This document shows, piece after piece, positions 58,086 to 64,000 of a DNA stretch of 64,000 nt. The position numbers were made by a program, and so were the translations under genes. The DNA is taken from contig NZ_BSPP01000007.1 in the NCBI RefSeq assembly GCF_030161095.1, positions 372,920 to 436,919 on the forward strand, given 5' to 3'. How positions within the stretch are numbered: the first letter of the stretch is position 1; each line of letters opens with the position of its first letter. The notes beneath the pieces were generated by a model, which did not search any database, was not told where the DNA came from, and saw only the letters and a list, made by a program, of their open reading frames with translations. Source of the stretch: Cypionkella aquatica. Lineage in GTDB: Bacteria > Pseudomonadota > Alphaproteobacteria > Rhodobacterales > Rhodobacteraceae.

Positions 58086-59213
58086 TTAGGCGACCCGGGC
58101 CAGTGCATCATCGACCCCGGCCAACCGGTTCTGATGGCTGTCGAACACATGCAAGGCTGCGGGGCGCGCGTGCAGCGTGACGATCTCGCCGCCCTGCAAG
58201 GTCGGGCTTTCGGTGGTGGTCAGAAAGATCACCCGCCCTGCGCAATTCACCTCGATGATCCAGCTACCACCGGTGGGCAGAACTGCGGTGACGCTGGCGC
58301 CGTGCCGGAAATGGCCCGGTGGTACGGGCGCATCGTCCAGGGCCAGCATCAACGCCTCTGGCCTGATCCCGACCGAGCCAAGATCGGCCGCAGCACCAAG
58401 CCGGGCGCGCAGGTAGTCGCGGGCGGCGCGTTCCAGCGGATCACTGCCAGACGCTGCCAGCTCGATGATATTGATGGGTGGGCTGCCGACAAATTCGGCG
58501 ACAAAGCGGTTGGCGGGGCGTTCGTAGATGTCGTTTGGGGTGCCGCGCTGTTGCAGGGTGCCTTCGTTCATCACGGCGATTGTGGTGGCTAGGGTCATCG
58601 CCTCCCACTGATCATGGGTCACGAAAACGATGGTGGTTTTGAAAGCGGCGTGGATGCGTTTCAGCTCGGCGCGCATTTCCAGACGCAGGCGGGCATCAAG
58701 GTTCGACAGCGGCTCGTCGAGCAACAGCACACCGGGGTTGACCGCCAGCATCCGCGCCAAGGCCACCCGTTGCTGCTGCCCTCCTGACAGTTGCGAGGGA
58801 TAGCGGTCGCGGTATTTCTCGATGTCGAGCGCCTTCATCACGGTGTTGACGCGGGACTCACGTTCGGCCTTGGGCACTTTGCGCAGGCGCAGACCGAAAT
58901 CGGTGTTGCGCTCGATCGTCAGATGCGGCCAGAGCGCGTAGGATTGAAACACCAGCCCCATGCCGCGCTTTTCCGGGCCCACAAAGATGCCCTGCGGGAT
59001 CGAATCCACCACGCGACCACCGACCGAAATTTCGCCGCCTGACAGGTTTTCAAGCCCGGCGATCATCCGCAATGTGGTGGTTTTGCCGCAGCCCGATGGC
59101 CCCAGCAGGCACATGAATTCGCCATCCCCGATGTGCAAATCCAAATCGGCAACCGCATTGGGCGAGCCTGCGCCATAGTTTTTCTGAACGTTCCGCAGAA
59201 TGATATCAGGCAT
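58086..59213 (-). CDS. Fe/AfuC-type ABC importer ATPase
   Basis: 375 residues, MalK/FbpC class. Walker A GPSGCGKTT, signature QLSGGQQQRVALARML, Walker B VLLLDEPLSNLDARLR, switch VTHDQWEAMTLA. The C-terminal TOBE-like domain carries GSVGIRPEALML. The start at 59213 shares one base with the permease stop (TGATG); a longer frame into the permease gene is a shadow. It powers the 12-helix permease. Precedes the three binding-protein genes. Confidence 0.92.
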   Translation of the reverse strand: MPDIILRNVQKNYGAGSPNAVADLDLHIGDGEFMCLLGPSGCGKTTTLRMIAGLENLSGGEISVGGRVVDSIPQGIFVGPEKRGMGLVFQSYALWPHLTIERNTDFGLRLRKVPKAERESRVNTVMKALDIEKYRDRYPSQLSGGQQQRVALARMLAVNPGVLLLDEPLSNLDARLRLEMRAELKRIHAAFKTTIVFVTHDQWEAMTLATTIAVMNEGTLQQRGTPNDIYERPANRFVAEFVGSPPINIIELAASGSDPLERAARDYLRARLGAAADLGSVGIRPEALMLALDDAPVPPGHFRHGASVTAVLPTGGSWIIEVNCAGRVIFLTTTESPTLQGGEIVTLHARPAALHVFDSHQNRLAGVDDALARVA

Positions 59214-61039
59214 CAGCTTCCAAGTCCTTCGGCCAGATTTGTCTTGGTGAGTTTCTGCGCGGTCAGCGTGCCGACATAGGCCAGCCCCGCGATGATCAGC
59301 ACGACCGCATTGGCCGCCTGGGTGTAGTGGTAATCGACCAGCCGCAGCGAGAACGTGGTCAATACGTCTGTCGCAGGCACAGCCAGGATCACAAACAGGC
59401 TTAAACCTTTGATGCCAGAGATAAACGGCAGCAAGATACCGGTGACAAGCGATCCTTTCTGGATCGGAATAACCACCCATGTCATCCGCCGCAGCCAACC
59501 AGCGCCAACCACTTGTGCTGCTTCTTCGGGGTCTTTGCCCAGCTGCATCATCGCCGATATCCCCGCGCGTGAGGCATAGGGCATCTGATCGGCCATCAGC
59601 GCCAGAATAAGGATCGCATAGGTGCCATACAAGGCGGGAACCGGGCCGCGCTGCACCGCAAACAGCGACAGATAGGCGGCGGCAAAGGCAATCCCCGGCA
59701 CAAGGTAGGGCATGAACGTCACCTGCCGCAAAAAGACTGACAGCGGCCGATAGGGTGAGCGCACGACGATATAGCCGGTCAGAATCCCCAGCAGCCCTGA
59801 GCAGATCGACGCCGATCCGACAATCCAGATCGTGTTGAACGCGGCGCGCCACAGATCGGGGCTGAACAGGATACCCGTGCGCATGGCGACAGTTGGCAGA
59901 TCCCAGCCGATCCAGTAATCCAGCGTGAAATTGGACCATGCAAAATTCGCAGGCATCCGCATCACGGTGGACAGGAACAGCGTCAGGATCGGCATTGCCA
60001 CGCTTGCGGCAAAGATCAATCCGGCAAACCCGGTGGCAGGCAGCCGCCAGCCCTTCAGCCGCGAGGCGCGGTTCATCGAGCCTTTGGAGCCCACGGTGAC
60101 AAAGCGCCGTGCCTCACGGGCAAGATAAGCATCGACCAGAATGGCAATCACCCCGATCAGCATGATCGCGCCTGCCAGCACCCCTGCGACCCCGGTTTGC
60201 CGCGAGCCGATCGAGCGGTAGAGCGAGGTTGCCAGCACGTCGAATTTCACCGGCAGGCCCAACACATAGGGCACGCCAAATTCGCCCAGACATTTTGCGA
60301 AAATCAGCACCACCGCCGACATCAGCGCCGGACGCATCAGGGGCAAGATCACCTGCCGCGCCACGGTGGCACCCGAGGCGCCAAGAATTCGGGCTGAATC
60401 TTCTAGCTGGCTGTCAAACCGCCGCAGCGCCGAACCAAAGAGCAAGATGACGAAGGGCGTGTAATGCAGTGCAAGGATGACGGTGATCGGGAATTGGCCA
60501 TAGGCCAGCCAATCGGGGGGTGTCAGGCCGATGGCCTCAAACCAGCCTTGCTGGCCGCCGACGGTGCGGTTCTTGAACAGCGTCGTCCAGGCCAAGGCAA
60601 AGGTCCAGGCGGGCAGCATGTAAGGCACGATCAACGCCGTCGCAAACCAGCGGCGGCCGAACATGTCGGTGCGCGCGATCAGCCAGCCGAGGATGCCGCC
60701 CACCACCATCGAGATGGCAATAGCGCCACCTGCCACCATCAGCGTGTTGCGCAGCGGCACCCAGAACAAATCGCGCGCCACCGCCGAGGTGAATGTGCGC
60801 GTCAAATAATACAGGGTGACGCTGCCAAGCTCGGCCTTGGTGCGGCGGTCATCGCCAAATTGCACGGTGGCGGAATCCATCAGGATCGACAGGATCGGCA
60901 CCACGATCAGATAGGCGAACAGCAGAGCCATCAGCACGCCGATCACCGTCGTAGGCTCTCGCAGCGTGAGACGCATCTGGTAGCGCAGGCGATTGCGCCA
61001 TGATGGCGCCGCAGCTGTCGTGATGGGCGGCGCGCTCAT
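59213..61039 (-). CDS. Fused Fe/AfuB-type ABC permease (two permease units in one chain)
   Basis: 608 residues with about 12 membrane helices; two BPD_transp_1 units. EAA-type loops: LEDSARILGASGATVARQVILPL near residue 235 (short form ARILGASGATVARQV) and PEEAAQVVGAGWLRRMTWVVIP near residue 500. It is the SfuB/AfuB arrangement used by Fe3+ and hexose-phosphate importers. The start at 61039 has GAGG 11 bases upstream; the extra 48 codons upstream are not protein-like. First gene of the importer operon; operator D is 183 bases upstream, giving a long leader. Confidence 0.9.
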   Translation of the reverse strand: MSAPPITTAAAPSWRNRLRYQMRLTLREPTTVIGVLMALLFAYLIVVPILSILMDSATVQFGDDRRTKAELGSVTLYYLTRTFTSAVARDLFWVPLRNTLMVAGGAIAISMVVGGILGWLIARTDMFGRRWFATALIVPYMLPAWTFALAWTTLFKNRTVGGQQGWFEAIGLTPPDWLAYGQFPITVILALHYTPFVILLFGSALRRFDSQLEDSARILGASGATVARQVILPLMRPALMSAVVLIFAKCLGEFGVPYVLGLPVKFDVLATSLYRSIGSRQTGVAGVLAGAIMLIGVIAILVDAYLAREARRFVTVGSKGSMNRASRLKGWRLPATGFAGLIFAASVAMPILTLFLSTVMRMPANFAWSNFTLDYWIGWDLPTVAMRTGILFSPDLWRAAFNTIWIVGSASICSGLLGILTGYIVVRSPYRPLSVFLRQVTFMPYLVPGIAFAAAYLSLFAVQRGPVPALYGTYAILILALMADQMPYASRAGISAMMQLGKDPEEAAQVVGAGWLRRMTWVVIPIQKGSLVTGILLPFISGIKGLSLFVILAVPATDVLTTFSLRLVDYHYTQAANAVVLIIAGLAYVGTLTAQKLTKTNLAEGLGS

Positions 61040-61423
61040 GCCCGGGCCTCTGGCCGTGACAGCGCAACCGGCCCGTAGCCAGTGATCAGCATAGTATCGT
61101 TCCCTCCACGGTGGCGGTCTGGGTTGCCCCAATGCGCCGTGACAGCCCTCCTTAGCCACCACGGCAATCCGCCGAACTGACATTAGGATTCACCAAAAGG
61201 CGAATTGGTGTCAACAGAAAATTGCACAGCTGTGCAAGGTTGAAATTATAGATAAATTTCATGATATTACATAGTAATTGTCACTCATGTAAGTCAGATA
61301 CAAGCACGCGCGTGCATCGGGGTATTTCGCCATTTCATCCTTGCGGACGATTCTTGCGCTGATCGGTAAACCAATCCAGCGCCGCCCAAGATTTTGACGC
61401 GGTGCAGGGCAGATCAGGTCAAT
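61040..61423. other. 384-bp gap upstream of the importer operon
   Basis: Contains operator D (61222-61237), an AT-rich tract at about 61245-61285 suitable for a promoter, and a leader of about 180 bases before the permease start with no convincing gene. A weak inverted repeat GCGCTG...CAGCGC (about 61356-61382) near the LysR end may help terminate the LysR transcript. Confidence 0.5.
61222..61237. promoter_or_regulatory. LacI-family operator D, perfect palindrome
   Basis: TTGCACAGCTGTGCAA is a perfect 16-base palindrome of TTGCACA-NN-TGTGCAA. It is next to an AT-rich tract in the promoter gap of the AfuABC-like importer operon. It is the best match of the four sites. Confidence 0.8.
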
Positions 61424-62362
61424 CTATGCGCCCAAGGCTGGCTCTAACAGGCGTCCGCGCATGCGATGTTGGGTCAGCAATTCGCCGATATGAGCGCGAA
61501 ACAGGTCTTTGACGGCCTTTGCAGACAGCGACAGTTCGGAGTGTTCGTGCCAGACGAACGACAGCGTGCGCTCGATCACGGGGTTGACGATGCGCGTCGC
61601 GCTCAGCAGGCCGGCTTCGATTTCGACGGCGAAGGCTGAATAGGGCACCACGGTGAAGGCGGGTCCATTCATCACAATGCTGCGGAATACCGAAAGCGAG
61701 TCCTGTTCGATGGCGATGTTGATGCGGTTGCCGGTGCGAAGTGCTGTGTTTTCCAACTCGATCCGCAACTGATTGTGACGGCTGCCCATCACAAGCGGGA
61801 AATTCTTTAGCGCGGCAAAATCAATCTCGTCGCCGATGTGATCTGGCCGATGGCGCCCGACAAGGTGCAAATCCTGCGCCAGAACCGGTTCGGACGTGGC
61901 ACCCACAAGGGTCGAGACATTGGGCAGCAGCCCGAAATCGACCTGCCGCGAGGTGACGAGCGTATCGCTTTCCATCCGCAAAAGGTCGAGAATCGTCAGG
62001 CGAATCTGCGGATGCTGTTGGGCGGTGCGCCAATAAAGCTGCCCGGCAAGCATCGCCGCCGCCGACGCCGCCAGCACAACGCGGACCTCGCCGGTCAGAC
62101 TGGTTGCGGCATTGACGGTTTCTTCGCGCACCTGTTCGACGTGACGAAACAGTGAAACCGCGCCGTCATACAGCCGCTGTCCGGCCTCTGTCAGCACCAC
62201 ACCTTTGCGGGAGCGTTCAAACAGCTGCACGCCAAGCTCTTGTTCCAGCGTGCGAATATGGGCCGAGAACGCGGGCTGGGCCAGATGCACGATCCGTGCC
62301 GCCGCCGAGATAGAGCCGCTTTGGCTGGCCGCGATGAAGTATTTCAGCTGATCGAGGCGCAT
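61424..62362 (-). CDS. LysR family transcriptional regulator
   Basis: 312 residues. N-terminal winged HTH MRLDQLKYFIAASQSGSISAAARIVHLAQPAFSAHIRTLEQELGVQLFER; key part AARIVHLAQPAFSAHIRTLE. The effector domain follows. It is divergent from the uroporphyrinogen-decarboxylase-like gene, the standard LysR arrangement. LysR proteins usually need a pathway intermediate as co-inducer; here likely a substrate of the URO-D-like enzyme or of the TTT importer downstream. Confidence 0.92.
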   Translation of the reverse strand: MRLDQLKYFIAASQSGSISAAARIVHLAQPAFSAHIRTLEQELGVQLFERSRKGVVLTEAGQRLYDGAVSLFRHVEQVREETVNAATSLTGEVRVVLAASAAAMLAGQLYWRTAQQHPQIRLTILDLLRMESDTLVTSRQVDFGLLPNVSTLVGATSEPVLAQDLHLVGRHRPDHIGDEIDFAALKNFPLVMGSRHNQLRIELENTALRTGNRINIAIEQDSLSVFRSIVMNGPAFTVVPYSAFAVEIEAGLLSATRIVNPVIERTLSFVWHEHSELSLSAKAVKDLFRAHIGELLTQHRMRGRLLEPALGA

Positions 62363-62370
62363 GGGTTTTC

Positions 62371-62397
62371 TATCGTAGTTTGCGATAAGACATATCG
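62371..62397. promoter_or_regulatory. Candidate LysR-binding site
   Basis: TATCG (62371-62375) is inverted as CGATA (62383-62387) and repeated as TATCG (62393-62397), starting 9 bases upstream of the LysR start. ATCG-N7-CGAT resembles the interrupted-dyad recognition sites of LysR regulators. Confidence 0.5.
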
Positions 62398-62474
62398 TGA
62401 AGTACTATTTTTCAGATAACAACCCCCTCGCTACAACCAAGTCACAGCCCTGTTACACGAGCGAAAGACTTCGG

Positions 62475-63497
62475 ATGCCCTATAGCGATGCGATCAAAAC
62501 CGTCTTTGCCGACCGACTTGGAAAGGGGCCGCTGTTTTCGGTCTGGAGCCATTTTCCCGCGCTGGATATGGAAGCCGAGCGACTGGCCGAGGCGAGTGTC
62601 GCCTTTCAGCGCGACTTCGATCTGGATTTTCTGAAGACCGCGCCAAATGGCATGTATGCGGTCGAGGATATGGGGGTGACGATTGATTTCTCAGAGGTTG
62701 CTCGCGGTGGCGTGGCCCGTATCGTCGAAACGCCGTTCGAGCGCGCGCAGGATTGGGCGCGGCTGCCACAGGTTGACCCGCAAGCCGGGGCGTTGGGGCG
62801 CGAGTTGCATGCACTGCGGCTAATGCGGGCAGAATTGCCCAAGCTGCCGATCATCTTCACGATTTTCAGCCCGATGACGATTGCCTCAAAGCTTAGCCGT
62901 GGGGCGGTTCATCGTCAGATTGCTGAAAGGCAGGGGTTGGACGGGCTGCATGCGGCGCTGGAGCGGATCGCGATCAATGTGCGCGAATACGCCAAGGCCG
63001 CTATCGCGGCAGGGGCTGACGGCGTGTTCTTTGCGCATCAGGACAGCGGGCGCGATGTGCTGGGCTATGATGATTTTTGTGAATTTGTGGCTCCGTACGA
63101 TATCGAGGCTTTGGTGGGGGCGCAGCGGGGCCGCTTTAACATCCTGCATGCCCATGGCGCGCAGATCCGCTTTCGCGATATCCGCGATTATCCTGTGCAT
63201 GCGCTGAACTGGCACAATTGGGAGACCCGGCCCAGTGCTGCGGCGGCCATGATCAGCAGCAACAAATGCATCGTCGGCGGCATCGACCGCCGTGCGCTGA
63301 CCGGCAATGACGTGGATCTGGTCAAGGCGCAGATCCTGCAGACTTTGGACGAGGTGCAGGGGCTTGGCGGTGATTTGATCATCGCGCCCAGTTGTTCGAT
63401 CCGCGCCGGATTTTCCCGCGACACCCTGCGCGAGGTGCGCGACTTTGTCCGCGCTTTGCCAGAGTTCGCGCCAGATACTGCCGAAGCCGCAGCCTGA
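62475..63497 (+). CDS. Uroporphyrinogen decarboxylase-like (URO-D fold) protein
   Basis: 340 residues with the URO-D TIM-barrel layout: SVWSHFPALDMEAERLAEASVAF at the start, FTIFSPMTIASKLS, GADGVFFAHQDSGRDV, NILHAHGAQIRF and GGIDRRALTGND. The family contains haem-biosynthetic HemE but also methyltransferases (MtaA/CmuA-type) that move methyl groups from small molecules to a corrinoid or folate. The catalytic Asp/Arg set of true HemE is not recognisable, and context (LysR plus TTT importer) argues for catabolism. The start at 62475 has only a weak ribosome site. Confidence 0.8.
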   Translation: MPYSDAIKTVFADRLGKGPLFSVWSHFPALDMEAERLAEASVAFQRDFDLDFLKTAPNGMYAVEDMGVTIDFSEVARGGVARIVETPFERAQDWARLPQVDPQAGALGRELHALRLMRAELPKLPIIFTIFSPMTIASKLSRGAVHRQIAERQGLDGLHAALERIAINVREYAKAAIAAGADGVFFAHQDSGRDVLGYDDFCEFVAPYDIEALVGAQRGRFNILHAHGAQIRFRDIRDYPVHALNWHNWETRPSAAAAMISSNKCIVGGIDRRALTGNDVDLVKAQILQTLDEVQGLGGDLIIAPSCSIRAGFSRDTLREVRDFVRALPEFAPDTAEAAA

Positions 63498-63509
63498 ATG
63501 GGCGGGGTG

Positions 63510-63527
63510 CTGTCAAGACAGGTTTTT
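63510..63527 (+). terminator. Possible weak terminator after URO-D-like gene
   Basis: CTGTC-AA-GACAG (63510-63521; effectively a 4-bp stem and 4-base loop) is followed by GTTTTT. It is short; read-through to the binding-protein gene is likely. Confidence 0.35.
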
Positions 63528-63655
63528 GCGGGCAGCGGCCGGATCGCGCGCCGTGACCCGCCTTTAGATGTCCGATACCGTGACACCAAAGATCACGAAT
63601 GGTGGTTAGGGCTGCCAGACCAAGAGATGATGAACCACAACAGAACGAGGATGAC

Positions 63656-64000
63656 ATGAAGCTTCCGAAACTTCTACTTGGGGCGGCGATGGCCGCACTG
63701 TTGGCACAGCCTGCGCTGGCCGAATATCCTGAAAAGCCCATCGAGCTGATCGTGGCCTTTGCGCCCGGCGGCGGCACCGATGTGGCGGCGCGCTCTGTCG
63801 CGATGTTCATGGAAAAATATCTGGGCAATGGTGCGTCGATCGCCGTGATCAACAAGCCGGGGGCCGGCGGTGAATTGGGCTGGACCGCGCTGTCGCAGGC
63901 CGCGCCGGATGGCTATACAATCGGCATGATCAACCCGCCGTCCTTTGTGGCGCTGACGGTCGAAGGCAAGGCGAAGTACAAGCTGCAAGACTTTCAGATG
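63656..64000 (+). CDS. TTT (Bug-family) periplasmic binding protein, 5-prime part
   Basis: 115 codons, open at the window edge. A signal peptide (MKLPKLLLGAAMAALLAQPALA) is followed by EYPEKPIELIVAFAPGGGTDVAARSVAMF, the hallmark N-terminus of Bug-type proteins of the tripartite tricarboxylate transporter family (P-G-G-G-T-D ligand loop), and by NKPGAGGELGWTAL. GAGG precedes the ATG. The permease genes (tctA/tctB) are presumably beyond the window. It probably imports a carboxylate connected with the URO-D-like enzyme; LysR-regulated. Confidence 0.9.
   Translation, partial: MKLPKLLLGAAMAALLAQPALAEYPEKPIELIVAFAPGGGTDVAARSVAMFMEKYLGNGASIAVINKPGAGGELGWTALSQAAPDGYTIGMINPPSFVALTVEGKAKYKLQDFQM

Noticed and set aside
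54642-61039. Ferric-iron uptake system
   Set aside because: The importer family is often labelled Fe3+, but all neighbours are phosphatases, there is no Fur-like box that I could see, and the AfuABC branch is known to carry sugar phosphates. Kept as an alternative, not the main call.
62475-63497. hemE of haem biosynthesis
   Set aside because: The fold matches, but context is LysR plus TTT importer, and the hallmark HemE active-site motifs are not recognisable.

Overview
The window is 64 kb of GC-rich DNA (low-60s percent GC by eye) that reads as an alphaproteobacterial chromosome or large replicon, most likely Rhodobacteraceae. That assignment is inferred from codon use, from the many binding-protein-dependent sugar importers, and from the gene families present (RhaSTPQ-type importer, YiaAB, UdgX with a radical-SAM partner, Bug-type TTT binding protein). 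I saw no rRNA, tRNA, CRISPR array, insertion sequence, integrase or prophage. It is a metabolic accessory region made of at least five separately regulated catabolic modules.

Region A (about 0.2-12.3 kb): a minus-strand operon carries an enolase-superfamily dehydratase, an acetoacetate-decarboxylase-like enzyme, a 2-hydroxyacid dehydrogenase, a rhamnose-type ABC importer, a FadR-type regulator, a Gfo/Idh/MocA oxidoreductase, a sugar isomerase and an L-rhamnose mutarotase. It diverges from an SDR dehydrogenase and an FAH-family hydrolase. A near-perfect FadR-like palindrome lies between the two transcripts. The content fits oxidative degradation of a 6-deoxy- or related sugar.

Region B (12.6-24.9 kb): mostly stand-alone genes. 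These are a cytoplasmic trehalase; a TetR-controlled PspA/YiaA/DUF4105 envelope-stress-like operon with three identical-pattern operators; a GMC oxidoreductase; a 750-bp gene-free stretch; a hybrid histidine kinase with two receiver domains; and a radical-SAM/DUF4130-UdgX DNA repair pair.

Region C (24.95-34.7 kb): a ribose-type ABC importer whose ATPase is split into two genes, a second binding-protein-like gene with no signal peptide, and a class III CoA-transferase. An IclR regulator lies upstream, divergent from a lactonase and a MaoC-like gene. IclR-like half-sites occur in both promoters.

Region D (34.8-46.1 kb): an almost complete oxidative L-fucose (or related deoxysugar) pathway. It has a MalFGK-type importer, mutarotase, Gfo/Idh dehydrogenase, COG3618 lactonase, enolase-type dehydratase, SDR and FAH hydrolase, plus a split UxaA-type dehydratase and a MaoC protein. 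Its FAH gene is a close paralogue of the one in region A.

Region E (47.5-61.2 kb) is the most interesting part. A LacI-type repressor sits beside a Na/Pi-PhoU transporter, four different cytoplasmic phosphatases (calcineurin-like, dual-specificity/PTP-like and two inositol-monophosphatase-like) and a Fe/AfuABC-type importer with three tandem paralogous binding proteins. The palindrome TTGCACA-NN-TGTGCAA occurs in every promoter gap of this block (four sites). My hypothesis is a single regulon that imports a phosphorylated compound intact, strips its phosphate in the cytoplasm and vents surplus phosphate.

The right end (61.4-64 kb) has a LysR regulator divergent from a uroporphyrinogen-decarboxylase-like gene and the start of a TTT/Bug binding protein.
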